Shown piece by piece: positions 43,538-52,568 of a stretch of DNA of 64,000 nt. Location: assembly GCF_010731675.1 (NCBI RefSeq), contig NZ_AP022584.1, forward strand, positions 3,596,001 through 3,660,000, given 5' to 3'. Within the stretch, counting starts at the first letter, position 1. Every line of letters starts with the position of its first letter. The notes under the pieces were generated by a model that worked only from the letters and a program-made list of their open reading frames with translations, was not told the DNA's origin and did no database searches. The stretch comes from Mycobacterium marseillense. GTDB lineage: Bacteria > Actinomycetota > Actinomycetes > Mycobacteriales > Mycobacteriaceae. A program made the position numbers and the translations under genes.

Positions 43538-44650
43538 ATGTCCGGAATTCGGGGCGCGGTGCTGGAGCACATCGGGGCGCCCCGGCCCTACGCACGGTCG
43601 CGGCCGATCAGCATCACCGACGTCGACCTCGCGCCCCCGGGACGCGACGAGGTGCTGGTCCGCATCGAGGCGGCCGGCATCTGCCACTCCGACCTGTCGG
43701 TGGTCGACGGCAACCGGGTACGCCCGGTGCCGATGCTGCTCGGCCACGAAGCCGCCGGCATCGTCGAGCAGGTCGGTGACGGTGTCGGTGACGTGGCCAT
43801 CGGTCAGCGGGTGGTGCTCGTGTTCTTGCCGCGCTGCGGCCATTGCGCCGCGTGCGCGACGCAGGGACTGACGCCGTGTGAACCGGGCAGCGCGGCCAAC
43901 GGCGCCGGCACCCTGCTGGGCGGTGACATTCGGCTCAGCCGGGCCGGTCGGCCGGTCTATCACCACCTCGGGGTCTCGGGTTTCGCGACGCACGCGGTCG
44001 TCAACCGCGCCAGCGCGGTCCCGGTGCCGCCCGACGTGCCGGCCGATGTCGCCGCGCTGTTGGGATGCGCGGTGCTGACCGGCGGTGGCGCGGTGCTCAA
44101 CGTGGGGCATCCGCGGCCCGGCCAGGCGGTCGCGGTGGTCGGTCTGGGCGGCGTCGGGATGGCGGCGCTGCTCACCGCGCTGACCTACGACGACGTGCGG
44201 GTGGTCGCCGTCGATCAATTGCCGGAGAAGTTGGCCGCCGCCCGCCGCCTGGGCGCCCACGAGACCTACACGCCACAGCAGGCCGCGGACGCGCGGGTGA
44301 AGGCGGCCGTGGTCGTCGAGGCCGTCGGCCATCCAGCCGCCCTTGAGACCGCGATCGGGTTGACCGCGCCGGGCGGTCGCACCATCACGGTCGGTTTGCC
44401 GCCGCCGGACGCGCGAATCAGCGTGTCGCCGTTGGGTTTTGTGGCCGAGGGCCGGTCGCTGATCGGTAGCTACCTCGGATCGGCGGTGCCCAGCCGGGAC
44501 ATCCCGCGGTTCGTCGAGCTGTGGCGTTCCGGCCGGCTGCCGGTCCAATCGCTGGTGTCGTCGACGATCCGGCTGGACGACATCAACGAGGCGATGGACC
44601 ATCTGGCCGACGGCACCGCCGTGCGCCAGCTGATCCGATTCGACGCCTAG
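43538..44650 (+). CDS. adhE1: Zinc-dependent alcohol dehydrogenase (Rv0162c, AdhE1 type)
   Basis: This 370-residue MDR dehydrogenase has an intact catalytic zinc set (C49 in GICHSDLS, H70-E71 in LLGHEAAG). The structural zinc cysteines C100, C103, C106 and C114 are also present (RCGHCAACATQGLTPC). The NAD-binding Rossmann motif is VAVVGLGGVGMAALLTAL. It would interconvert an alcohol and aldehyde or ketone. ATG 43538 is preferred; a TTG four codons upstream is possible. Its last four bases overlap the convergent esterase stop. This is the last gene at which I recall conserved order with M. tuberculosis. Confidence 0.92.
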   Translation: MSGIRGAVLEHIGAPRPYARSRPISITDVDLAPPGRDEVLVRIEAAGICHSDLSVVDGNRVRPVPMLLGHEAAGIVEQVGDGVGDVAIGQRVVLVFLPRCGHCAACATQGLTPCEPGSAANGAGTLLGGDIRLSRAGRPVYHHLGVSGFATHAVVNRASAVPVPPDVPADVAALLGCAVLTGGGAVLNVGHPRPGQAVAVVGLGGVGMAALLTALTYDDVRVVAVDQLPEKLAAARRLGAHETYTPQQAADARVKAAVVVEAVGHPAALETAIGLTAPGGRTITVGLPPPDARISVSPLGFVAEGRSLIGSYLGSAVPSRDIPRFVELWRSGRLPVQSLVSSTIRLDDINEAMDHLADGTAVRQLIRFDA

Positions 44651-45570
44651 CCGCCGTGCAGCGCGCTGGACAGGACATCGCCTTGCAGCGCGAACAGGCG
44701 CTGGGAGCCCGGCCATTCCGGTAGCAGCGAGTCGAACCCATGGCAGGCGCGCGCAAACACGTGCAGCTCCGCTGAGACACCGGCACGCAGGAGCCGCAGC
44801 GCATAGTCGATGGCCTCGTCCCGGAAGGGATCGATCTCGGCGCAGGTGATCAAGGCCGGTGCCAACCCGGCGAATTCCTGCCGACGGGCGGGCACCGCTG
44901 CCTGCGGCCCGACCTCCGGGTGCAGGTAGTGGCGCCACATCAGCTCGGCGCCCTCGCCGTCGAACGCCGGGCTGGCGCGGAACTCCGCCTTCGACGGGGT
45001 GGGCCGGTCGTCGAGCACCGGCTGGTGCAGCAGCTGGAACACCACCGGCGGCAACGATCCGTCGGCGGCGCGCTGCGCCAGGCACGCGGCCAGGGCGGCG
45101 CCGGCGCTGCTACCCGCGACGGCCAGCCGGGTGGGATCCACGCCGAGTGACGCCGCGTCGTCGGCCACCCAGCGCAGCACGGCGCTCGCGTCCTCGAGCG
45201 CGGCCGGATGGGGGTGCTCCGGCGCCAGCCGGTAGTCCACCGACACCACCGTGCACCGCCCGCGGCGGGCGAGCTCCACGCACTGGCGGTGATCGGTGTC
45301 GAGGTTTCCCAGCGCGAAACCGCCGGCGTGGCAATACACGACGGCGGGCGACGGCGCCGCGCCCCCGCGGTAGATACGCACCGCGACGCCGCCCACGCTG
45401 TCCTCGTCGATTCGGACGTCGCCGGCGCCGGTCTGCCCGGCCGTGATGCGGCGGCGTTCGTTGAACGGATCGCGGGTCAGTCGGATTGCGGCAGCCGAGA
45501 AGTCGGTGCGGGTGGTCGCGAGCGCGCGCAGCGCCGGGTCGAGGCGGTCGGCGCCGTCGAGCTCCGTCAT
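44647..45570 (-). CDS. HSL-family carboxylesterase/lipase
   Basis: This 307-residue alpha/beta hydrolase is of the hormone-sensitive lipase family. The oxyanion motif is CHAGGFALG (HxGG). The nucleophile is S155 in GSSAG, the acid D246 in AEIDPFRDEA, and the base H276 in ACHGFDS. Such enzymes hydrolyse short to medium esters and could act on a lactone or ester in the pathway of its neighbours. The ATG forms ATGA with the stop of the Baeyer-Villiger-type monooxygenase upstream; it is the distal gene of the nine-gene cluster. Confidence 0.88.
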   Translation of the reverse strand: MTELDGADRLDPALRALATTRTDFSAAAIRLTRDPFNERRRITAGQTGAGDVRIDEDSVGGVAVRIYRGGAAPSPAVVYCHAGGFALGNLDTDHRQCVELARRGRCTVVSVDYRLAPEHPHPAALEDASAVLRWVADDAASLGVDPTRLAVAGSSAGAALAACLAQRAADGSLPPVVFQLLHQPVLDDRPTPSKAEFRASPAFDGEGAELMWRHYLHPEVGPQAAVPARRQEFAGLAPALITCAEIDPFRDEAIDYALRLLRAGVSAELHVFARACHGFDSLLPEWPGSQRLFALQGDVLSSALHGG

Positions 45571-47072
45571 CGCGTACTTCGCTCGGGCTCGGCGGCCGGG
45601 GAGGGGGTCAAGGCGGCGGGCGGCTCGAAGCGGAAGTCGGCCGGTCTGAACCTGCGCGTCATGCCCCAGAAGGTACGCGCGCTGCGCGGCCACTGGGTGA
45701 CCACGCGCCCGTTAGGAGCGCGGAAGTAGTTGCTGCACTGGGTGGTCCACACGGTGCCCGCCATCCATCGGTCGATCTTGTCGACGAAGTCGGCCAGCGC
45801 CGAGGCACGCACCGCCACGTACCGCCGGCGGCGACGGCGCAGGTGCCGCAGCGCCCGCACGATGTAGCGCGCTTGGGCTTCGAGGATGAAGATGACGCTG
45901 TTGGAGCCGACGTTGGTGTTCGGCCCGTACAGCATGAAGAAGTTGGGAAACTCCGGCACGGCCATGCCGAGGTAGGCGTGTGCGCCGTCGCGCCAGACCT
46001 GCCGCAGCGTGATTCCGTGTTCGCCGGAAACGTCCAGTTCCCCGAGATAGTCGGCGGCGGCGTAGCCGGTGGCGCAGACCACCACGTCGACCTCGCGTTC
46101 GGTGCCGTCTTCGGTGACCAGGGATCGCTTACGCAGGTAGCGCGCCGGGCTGGTCACCACCTCGACGTTGGACCGGGTCAGCGCGGGCAGGTAGTCCGAG
46201 GAGAACACCAGCCGCTTGCAGCCCATCGGATGATCCGGTGTGAGCTTGCGGCGCAATTCCTCATCGTCGACCGTCTTTTCGAGCAGCTGCAGGGCCAGTG
46301 CGGTGAACTGCTCGGTCTTTTCGCTGCCGTGCTCGATCACGGAGATGTTGGATTCGCTGCGCAGCCACAGCCGGGCGCGGTAGAGCTTTTTGGCGAGCGG
46401 GAGGTGCGCGAAGGCCCAGCGCTCCCGCCGCGTGTAGTGCCGGTCGGGCTTGGGCAGTATCCAGGTGGGTGATCGTTGCACCGAATACACCGTGTCGGCC
46501 ACCTTGGCCAATTCGGGGATCAGCTGGGAGGCCGTCGACCCGGTCCCCAGCACCGCAATCTTCTTGCCCTCCAGCGCGATCGAGTGGTCCCAGCGCGACG
46601 AGTGCATCACCTTTCCGGTGAAGGGCTCTTCTTCGATGAGGTCGGGCAGCAGCGGCCGGGTGAACAGGCCGACGGCCGAAACGACGATGTTGAAGTTGTG
46701 CTGTTCGCCGGCGGTGGTGGTCAGGCACCAGAGCTGGGTGTCCGAATCCCAGTGCGCGGAGCGGATTTCGGTGCGCAGCTTCAGGTGCGGCCGCAGGCCG
46801 TGCTTGTCGGCGGCCCGCTGGAAGTAGTCCAGGATTTCGGGTTGTCCCGACCACAGCCGTGACCAGTGGGCGTTCAGGTCGAAGGAGAACGAGTACAAGT
46901 GTGACTTGACGTCACAGGCTAGCCCCGGATAGGTGTTGATGCGCCAGGTGCCCCCGACACCGTCTTCGCGGTCGAAAATGGTGAAGTTGCCAAAACCGGC
47001 GCGGGACAGCATGATTCCGAGCGCCAGGCCGCCCGGGCCCGCGCCGATGATGCCTACCGACAGGTCGTTCAT
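45567..47072 (-). CDS. Flavin-dependent monooxygenase, Baeyer-Villiger type
   Basis: This 501-residue flavoprotein has an N-terminal FAD site (SVGIIGAGPGGLALGIML). The type I Baeyer-Villiger fingerprint FxGxxxHxxxWD matches exactly at residues 151-162 (F151, G153, H157, W161, D162). The NADPH Rossmann motif IAVLGTGSTASQLIPEL follows at about 173. Enzymes of this group insert oxygen next to a ketone to make an ester or lactone. The start is the ATG at 47072, overlapping the SDR stop as ATGA. Placed between a dehydrogenase and an esterase, it suggests alcohol-ketone-ester-acid chemistry. The substrate is unknown. Confidence 0.9.
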   Translation of the reverse strand: MNDLSVGIIGAGPGGLALGIMLSRAGFGNFTIFDREDGVGGTWRINTYPGLACDVKSHLYSFSFDLNAHWSRLWSGQPEILDYFQRAADKHGLRPHLKLRTEIRSAHWDSDTQLWCLTTTAGEQHNFNIVVSAVGLFTRPLLPDLIEEEPFTGKVMHSSRWDHSIALEGKKIAVLGTGSTASQLIPELAKVADTVYSVQRSPTWILPKPDRHYTRRERWAFAHLPLAKKLYRARLWLRSESNISVIEHGSEKTEQFTALALQLLEKTVDDEELRRKLTPDHPMGCKRLVFSSDYLPALTRSNVEVVTSPARYLRKRSLVTEDGTEREVDVVVCATGYAAADYLGELDVSGEHGITLRQVWRDGAHAYLGMAVPEFPNFFMLYGPNTNVGSNSVIFILEAQARYIVRALRHLRRRRRRYVAVRASALADFVDKIDRWMAGTVWTTQCSNYFRAPNGRVVTQWPRSARTFWGMTRRFRPADFRFEPPAALTPSPAAEPERSTR

Positions 47073-47797
47073 CGGATCTGCAGGCATTGACCACCGTCGA
47101 TGATGAGTTCGGAGCCGGTGATGAACGACGCCTCACCGGAGACCAGGAAGGCCACGGCGTCGGCGACTTCGTCGGCCCGGCCTATCCGCCCGAACATCGA
47201 CGCCTCGGCCAGCCGGTCCTGGGTGGTTTCGTCGAGCATCGAGGTGGCGATCGGCCCGGGGAACACCGCGTTGACCCGGATGCCGGCGGGGGCGAGTTCG
47301 GCCGCGGCGGTCTGGGTCAGGCCGCGCAGCGCCCACTTCGACGAGCCGTAGGCGCCGTGCTGCGGGAACGGGCGGATCGCGCCGGTGCTGCAGATGTTGA
47401 CGATGGACGCGTCGGGCGCCGCGCGCAGGTGCTCCAGCGCCGCGCGCATGCCGAGGAACGCGCCCAGACAGTTGACCCGCCAGGAGTTTTCGAATCCTTC
47501 GGCGGTCTCCTCGGTCAACGACGCCCGGTGCAGCACGCCGGCGCAGTTGACCAGCGTGCTCAGCGACCCGAAGCGCTCGACCACCGCCGCAACCGCGGAG
47601 TCCCACTGCTGCTCCGCGGTGACGTCTAGTTCCACCGCGATCAGTTCCTCGTCGCCCGATTCGCGCACCGCGGCGGCGAGATCGTCGGCCCGCCGGTCGC
47701 AGGCCGCCACCGAAAACCCCTTGGCGCGTAACCGTTCGGCGATGGCCCGGCCCTGCCCGCCGGCCGCGCCGGTCACCAGTGCGACACGTGGATTCAT
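47069..47797 (-). CDS. Short-chain dehydrogenase/reductase
   Basis: This 242-residue classical SDR has the cofactor motif TGAAGGQG (residues 9-16), the NCAG structural motif and the YGSSK active site (S..Y..K). The C-terminal ITGSELIIDGG is standard. Residue D33 in VAACDRRADDL favours NAD(H). It would oxidise a secondary alcohol, giving a ketone for the monooxygenase encoded next. ATGA overlaps connect it to genes on both sides. Confidence 0.9.
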   Translation of the reverse strand: MNPRVALVTGAAGGQGRAIAERLRAKGFSVAACDRRADDLAAAVRESGDEELIAVELDVTAEQQWDSAVAAVVERFGSLSTLVNCAGVLHRASLTEETAEGFENSWRVNCLGAFLGMRAALEHLRAAPDASIVNICSTGAIRPFPQHGAYGSSKWALRGLTQTAAAELAPAGIRVNAVFPGPIATSMLDETTQDRLAEASMFGRIGRADEVADAVAFLVSGEASFITGSELIIDGGQCLQIR

Positions 47798-48204
47798 GCC
47801 GGCGTCACCTCCGGGCTCTCGGCTAATCCGCCGGTGGTGATGAAGCGGCACCGGCGCCGCGCGAAACGCCACTGGCCGGCGACGCGGGTCAACTCGTCGT
47901 CGTAGAGGGCGGGCCGCAACTGCAGATCGCCGCACCGGACGAACAGCACCTGCGATCGGGCGCTCGCGCGGTCCCCGTCGACCGTGATCCTCGAGACACC
48001 GGTCAGATGCAGGCCGCGCGCCGCGTCGCGGAACATGCCGGCGATCCCGTCGTGTCCTGCGAAAGTCTTGCCGTAGACCAGGAATTCGCCGTCGGAGGCG
48101 AACAGCTGGGCGCAGCCGTCGACATCACCGGCATCGAGTGCGAGGGCGTATGCGGCGATCAGGTCGCGGATCGCGGCCTGATCGTCCGCCTGGTTGGCGG
48201 TCAT
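47794..48204 (-). CDS. SnoaL-like (NTF2-fold) protein
   Basis: This 136-residue protein has the SnoaL/NTF2 layout. Helices come first (AAIRDLIAAYALALDAGDVDGCAQLFASDGEFLVYGKTFAGHDGI), then a curved sheet with YDDELTRVAGQWRFARRRCRFI. Proteins of this family act as isomerases, dehydratases or small-molecule binders, and are frequent in steroid and aromatic catabolic operons. The specific activity is unknown. ATGA junctions on both sides place it inside the operon. Confidence 0.82.
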   Translation of the reverse strand: MTANQADDQAAIRDLIAAYALALDAGDVDGCAQLFASDGEFLVYGKTFAGHDGIAGMFRDAARGLHLTGVSRITVDGDRASARSQVLFVRCGDLQLRPALYDDELTRVAGQWRFARRRCRFITTGGLAESPEVTPA

Positions 48205-48959
48205 TGCGTCGCCTCACGCAGGTGTTCGGCGGCCCCGCGCCGCAGCGCCAGGGACTCGGCGGCCAGGGTGATCATGCCGAAGCCCAACCGCGCCATGGCC
48301 TGGCCCGTGACACCGTCGCCGGCGTGGATGCCGGTGACCAGGCCCGCGTCCGAGGCCGCCCGGTGGACGCGCGTGATCGCGTCGAGCACCTCGGGGTGCC
48401 GGGTCGCCCCGAGGACGCCGACACCCATGGAGATGGCGAGATCGGCGGGGCCGACGTAGATTCCGGTCAGACCGTCGACGGCGCAGATCTCCTCGATGCC
48501 GGAGAGCGCCGCCGCGGTCTCGATCATCGCGAACACGCTCACCCGGGATTCGTGGGCGGCGGGGTCGGCACCGAGACTGGCGCACAGCGGGCCGAAGCTG
48601 CGCACGCCCGCCGGTGGATAGCGGGTGGCGGCCACCGCCGCCGCGGCCTCGTCGGCCGACTCGATCATCGCGATGACGACGGCGTCGGCGCCGGCATCGG
48701 CCACCCGCCCGATCGGCGCGGCATCGGCGTTGGGCAGGCGCACCGCGGTGGCCAGCGGCAGGTGCTCGGTGCGGCGCAGCATGCGGGCGATGTCGGCGTC
48801 GTCGAGATAGCCGTGCTGGGCGTCGAATCCGACGTAGTCGTAACCGGCGCGGGCGAATTCCTCGGGCCCCAGCCACGTCGGCCCGGTGACCCAGCCGCCG
48901 AAGATCACGGGTTTGCTGCCCAGCGCCAGCTGCAGATTGCTCGGCGAAGCATCCGTCAC
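48201..48959 (-). CDS. HpcH/HpaI-type aldolase
   Basis: This 252-residue TIM-barrel protein is of the HpcH/HpaI family of class II aldolases. Conserved blocks are GYDYVGFDAQHG, the ADAVVIAMIESADEAAAAVAATRYPPAGVRSFGP block and FAMIETAAALSGIEEICAVDGLTGIYVGPADLAISMG, in which Glu and Asp bind the metal. These enzymes cleave 4-hydroxy-2-keto acids to pyruvate plus an aldehyde. The GTG at 48959 follows GAGGGG. The start of the SnoaL gene overlaps its stop. It could supply the final carbon-carbon cleavage of a catabolic route. Confidence 0.87.
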   Translation of the reverse strand: MTDASPSNLQLALGSKPVIFGGWVTGPTWLGPEEFARAGYDYVGFDAQHGYLDDADIARMLRRTEHLPLATAVRLPNADAAPIGRVADAGADAVVIAMIESADEAAAAVAATRYPPAGVRSFGPLCASLGADPAAHESRVSVFAMIETAAALSGIEEICAVDGLTGIYVGPADLAISMGVGVLGATRHPEVLDAITRVHRAASDAGLVTGIHAGDGVTGQAMARLGFGMITLAAESLALRRGAAEHLREATQ

Positions 48960-48969
48960 GGTCGGCCCC

Positions 48970-49938
48970 TCACCCGGCGATCGCGATCTTGATGCGCTCG
49001 GCCACCGGTCGGCAGGCCAGCTCGAACGCATCCTGCACCGCCTCGACACCGAACGTGTGGGTGAGGTAGGCGCCGAGTAGCCAGGGATGCTCGGCGGTGA
49101 ACTTGCTCGCGAGCTCCAGCATGCGCCGCCGGTCAAGGGTCACACCGGATTTCAGCGTCAGGTTATTGCGCAGCATGGCCCGCATGCTGATCGGATACAT
49201 CTCGTCGTCGGCGACACCGAAATAGAAGACGGTGCCGCCGGGTGCGGTGGCGTCGATGGCGTGCGTCAGGGTGGCGACCTGGTGTCCGACCGCCTCGATG
49301 ACGACGTCGGCGCGGTCCCCGGGTTCGAGCTGACTCGCCCAGCGATCGCTGGTGGCGCGCACCGCCTCGTCGACGCCGAATGCCCTTGCCACATCGCGGC
49401 GATCGATCGGGTCGACCCCGGTGACGCGCCGCGCACCGGCCGCCTTGGCCACGTAGGAGAACAGCAGGCCGATCGATCCCTGGCCGATGATCGCGACGTG
49501 CCGGCCGGCCAAATCGCCGAGCTGCTCGCAGGCGTAGAGCACACAGGCCAGCGGTTGCAGGCCGATGGCCTGCGCCGGCGTCAGCGCCGGGTCGTAGGGC
49601 GCCAGCCCATCGCCGTTGCTCACGATGCGTTCCATCATGCCGTCGAACCCGGAGGCCCAGCCGACGACGACGTCCCCGGGACGGTGCGCGCGGTGCCGGC
49701 TGGCGATCACCTCACCGGCGACCTCGTGGATGGGGAAGCCGTCTTTCTCGGGTCCGCTGCGGCCGTCGTCGCCCGGGATCCGGCCCTTGGCACCGCGGAA
49801 GGCGGGCAGGTCGCTGCCGCAGACGCCGGCGGCCAAAAAACGCAGCAGCACCTGTCCGTCGGTCAGGGACTCGGGCGTGGGGTCCGCGATCGTCGTCCGC
49901 TCGAACTGGTACGGGGCGATGAGCCGGTAGGACCACAC
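48970..49938 (-). CDS. Medium-chain dehydrogenase (zinc-type, no structural zinc lobe)
   Basis: This 322-residue MDR protein has a likely catalytic zinc set, C40 (AAGVCGSDLPAF) and H71-E72 (FPIHEVAGEVI). It lacks the four-cysteine structural zinc loop. The Rossmann motif is VAIIGQGSIGLLFSYVAKAAGA. It resembles sugar- or threonine-dehydrogenase-like MDR enzymes. The GTG at 49938 has GGAGG six bases before it. It begins one base after the P450 stop, so it probably acts on the P450 product. Confidence 0.83.
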   Translation of the reverse strand: MWSYRLIAPYQFERTTIADPTPESLTDGQVLLRFLAAGVCGSDLPAFRGAKGRIPGDDGRSGPEKDGFPIHEVAGEVIASRHRAHRPGDVVVGWASGFDGMMERIVSNGDGLAPYDPALTPAQAIGLQPLACVLYACEQLGDLAGRHVAIIGQGSIGLLFSYVAKAAGARRVTGVDPIDRRDVARAFGVDEAVRATSDRWASQLEPGDRADVVIEAVGHQVATLTHAIDATAPGGTVFYFGVADDEMYPISMRAMLRNNLTLKSGVTLDRRRMLELASKFTAEHPWLLGAYLTHTFGVEAVQDAFELACRPVAERIKIAIAG

Positions 49939-49939
49939 G

Positions 49940-51181
49940 TCACACCTCCACCGGGATGTTGTTCCAACCCCATTGGAAGCTCGACGGCAACCGGGTGGCG
50001 GCTTCGGACTGAATAGCGTAGTCGGGCACCCGGCGCAGCCATTCCTGTAGCAGCACATCGATTTCCAGCCTCGCCAGGTGGTAGCCGATGCAGAAGTGCT
50101 GGCCGCGGCCGAACGCCAGTGAGCGGCGGATGGGCCGGTCCCAGAGGAATTCGTCGGGTTCGGGGTACTCCCGCTCGTCGCGGCTGGCCGACGCGAGCAG
50201 GGTGATGACGCGCTGGCCGGGGCTGATGGTCTGGCCGTGAATCTCGAAGGGCCTGCGCGCCGTTCGCGCGAACCACTGCGCCGGCGCGCAGTACCGGATC
50301 ATCTCCTCACGCGCGACGGGCACGTTGCTTGCGGGATCGGCGCGAACGGTGGCCAGCTGGCCGGGCCGTTGGCTGAGCTCCCACAGCCCGTGGGCGACGA
50401 TCTTGGGCACCGTCTCCGTGCCGCCAATGAAGATGCACAGCATCTGGGTGGCGACTTCCATGTCGTCGAGGGCGCTGCCGTCGGGCAGGTGATAGCCGAG
50501 CAGGCCGTCGACCACGTCCAGCGGCGGCCCGGACCGGTCGGCGCGACGGCGGGCGACCGCGGGCAGCAGGAACTCGAAATAGTTGGGGCGCGCCTGCCCG
50601 GTGTCCACGCCGACACCGGGCTGAGCGAGGCTGCCGACGTTGACCGCGGCGAGGACCTGCGGCGCGAGATCGGTGGGGATGCCCAGCAATTCGCAGACAA
50701 CCGCGGCCACCACGACGCCGCCGTAATCCTGGGTCAGGTCGAACGCACCGCGCGGCAGCAGCAGGTCGAGCCGTTCGTTGGCCAGCTCCCGGATCCTGCC
50801 CTCGAGGTCGGTGACCGACCGCGGCCGAAACGGCCGGGAGTGCGTGCGCCGGATCTCGCCGTACAGGTCGGCGTCGAACATGGCGTGGAACGGCAGGGGG
50901 TGCAGCGGTGGGTCGTCGACCGGACCCGAGTTGTGTTGGGCCAGCACCGATGCCGCGGGCAGGGTGCCCTCCGAGGCGACGAACGTGCCGTTGTTGACCT
51001 CCAGGACCTTCCAGATGTCCTCGAAGCGCGACAGCGCGAAGGTGTCCCACTGCGGCATGTAATACACCGGGTGGTGGTCGCGCAGGATTCGGTAGTACGG
51101 CAACGGGTTTGCCATCACCGCAGCGTCGAAGGGATCGTAGCTGAAGTCGGTGTGGTCCATGGGTCCTTGGCGCTCGGTCAC
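49940..51181 (-). CDS. Cytochrome P450
   Basis: This 413-residue soluble bacterial P450 has all key motifs. The I-helix reads FIGGTETVPK (253-257 GGTET) and the K-helix ExxR is E293-M-I-R296. The heme loop FGRGQHFCIGYHLARLE has the thiolate ligand at C364. The substrate is unknown. The CYP family cannot be named without comparison. The GTG at 51181 overlaps the upstream stop as GTGA; an ATG seven codons later is an alternative. It probably hydroxylates the substrate that starts the pathway. Ferredoxin and reductase genes are not adjacent. Confidence 0.93.
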   Translation of the reverse strand: MTERQGPMDHTDFSYDPFDAAVMANPLPYYRILRDHHPVYYMPQWDTFALSRFEDIWKVLEVNNGTFVASEGTLPAASVLAQHNSGPVDDPPLHPLPFHAMFDADLYGEIRRTHSRPFRPRSVTDLEGRIRELANERLDLLLPRGAFDLTQDYGGVVVAAVVCELLGIPTDLAPQVLAAVNVGSLAQPGVGVDTGQARPNYFEFLLPAVARRRADRSGPPLDVVDGLLGYHLPDGSALDDMEVATQMLCIFIGGTETVPKIVAHGLWELSQRPGQLATVRADPASNVPVAREEMIRYCAPAQWFARTARRPFEIHGQTISPGQRVITLLASASRDEREYPEPDEFLWDRPIRRSLAFGRGQHFCIGYHLARLEIDVLLQEWLRRVPDYAIQSEAATRLPSSFQWGWNNIPVEV

Positions 51182-51882
51182 TGCAGCGGTGAGGGCGGGA
51201 GGGCCTGCAGGATGGAATCTTCCCACCCGTCACGCAACGCGGGGGCCACGCTCATCCAGGTGACGATCTCGGCGGGCGGGCTCTCCTTCCACGAGGGGTA
51301 GTGCTCGGCGAAGCAGTCCCAGCCCCCGTCCAGCGCCCAGTAGTGGATGACCTCGTTGAAGCGGAAGGTCGTGGTGAACGAACCGAGCCAGCGTTTTCCG
51401 GTGCGTTCCGACCACGGCACGTAGAGCCGCTCGAGCTCCCGGATGTAGTCGTCCTGGCGGCCCGGCTTGGTCTGCATGATCTCCTGAATCACCAGCGGCG
51501 CAGTGAAATTCGCCTCACGCAGCTGGGCGAGCGTCCTGTTGCTGGGTCCGGCGTACATGATGCGGCCCTCGCCCGAGGCGCCGAGGTCGGCCAGAAACGC
51601 CGACCATTTTCCGGCCGCGGCCTCATGACTGCCGCCGCGGGCCTGGGCCGCGCCGATCCTGGCGTAGTCGGCGAACCCGTCGATCTCCCAGATGACCGTC
51701 ACCTGCGGCCAGTGCCCGTTGTACGCGGTGGACTCCCAGATCGCGAACAACCGGGCGCCCAGTTGCTCCATCATCGGCTGGTAGGTGTCGGCGAAGATCT
51801 CGGTGAACCGGTCGCTGCGTCCGGATCCCAGCGAGATCGTCTCGTGCAGGTAGAGCAGCGCGTGTTTGTAGTACTTCTTCAT
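51178..51882 (-). CDS. Hypothetical protein with two NIPSNAP/ferredoxin-like halves
   Basis: This 234-residue protein is not confidently recognised. It seems to contain two related alpha/beta halves: residues 5-105 (LYLHETISLGSGRSDRFTEIFADTYQPMMEQLGARLFAIWE) and 125-225 (PLVIQEIMQTKPGRQDDYIRELERLYVPWSERTGKRWLGSF). Each starts with a strand followed by a helix carrying a charged face, as in NIPSNAP-type ferredoxin-like dimers. It lies 4 bp after the hypothetical gene upstream and couples to the P450 by GTGA. A non-catalytic or isomerase role in the pathway is possible. Confidence 0.7.
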   Translation of the reverse strand: MKKYYKHALLYLHETISLGSGRSDRFTEIFADTYQPMMEQLGARLFAIWESTAYNGHWPQVTVIWEIDGFADYARIGAAQARGGSHEAAAGKWSAFLADLGASGEGRIMYAGPSNRTLAQLREANFTAPLVIQEIMQTKPGRQDDYIRELERLYVPWSERTGKRWLGSFTTTFRFNEVIHYWALDGGWDCFAEHYPSWKESPPAEIVTWMSVAPALRDGWEDSILQALPPSPLQ

Positions 51883-51886
51883 GGGC

Positions 51887-52450
51887 CTAGTCGAGCCGGA
51901 TCAGCTCGGAGTCGGCCCCCGACCCCACGTCGCACAGCAGCGTTTCGATGGGGGCGACCGTGGCGTCCGAAATGCCCGCTGCCGCAAGCGCATAGCCCTT
52001 GAACATGCGCGCCGCACCGCTGAGCAGGTGCTGGGCGCGGGTCGTGGCGCGATGCACTCCCAGGGGCCACCCGTCGCCCCACAACGCGACTTCCGTCAGC
52101 CGGTTGTCCAGCGACTCGAGCACGGCGTCACGCACCCGGGCGTCGGCGGTGAAGGCGTCCGCGCTGACGGCCAGGCTGGTCGAGCCCGCCCCCAGCGCGG
52201 CCAGGGACGACTCGAGGTCGGCAACCCGCACCCCCAGGATCCGCAGCGATCGGGTGTCGCGGCCCTGAGGCAGCAGGACCGTCACCTCCCAGCCGGCCAT
52301 CGCCCGGTCGTAGAGCCACCCCCCGGCCGATTGCACGACGTCGACGGCGCTGGCGGCGACGACGTCCAGTCGATAGCGCAGGCCATCACTGGTGGCCTGG
52401 GTTGCTCGGGCGGCGTCGGTCTTGCTGATGTCGAACGTTGGAGCGACCAT
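51887..52450 (-). CDS. Hypothetical protein, first gene of the P450 operon
   Basis: This 187-residue protein is not recognised. It shows an alpha/beta pattern with RYRLDVVAASAVDVVQSAGGWLYDRAMAGWEVTVLLPQGRDTRSLRILGVRV, which looks like a small Rossmann-like or receiver-like fold. An Ala-rich second half contains GDGWPLGVHRATTRAQHLLSGAA. No catalytic motif is evident. The ATG at 52450 follows GAGGAA nine bases upstream. It is the promoter-proximal gene of a nine-gene set, and a 27-bp element shared with two other promoters stands 118 bp upstream. Confidence 0.65.
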   Translation of the reverse strand: MVAPTFDISKTDAARATQATSDGLRYRLDVVAASAVDVVQSAGGWLYDRAMAGWEVTVLLPQGRDTRSLRILGVRVADLESSLAALGAGSTSLAVSADAFTADARVRDAVLESLDNRLTEVALWGDGWPLGVHRATTRAQHLLSGAARMFKGYALAAAGISDATVAPIETLLCDVGSGADSELIRLD

Positions 52451-52568
52451 CGATCCATTCCTCACCACGGCCCCAACGACTCCGTTGGCGGGCCTCAAGC
52501 ACTTGTCATGGGCTTTCTCAAGGGCTGGAGCCGCTGCACGCGTCGGGTGAAGCGACTCACCGGACAGC

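Noticed and set aside
43505..45085. 526-codon minus-strand frame across adhE1 and part of the esterase
   Set aside because: Arg/Gly/Ala-rich shadow that would overlap two well-supported genes.
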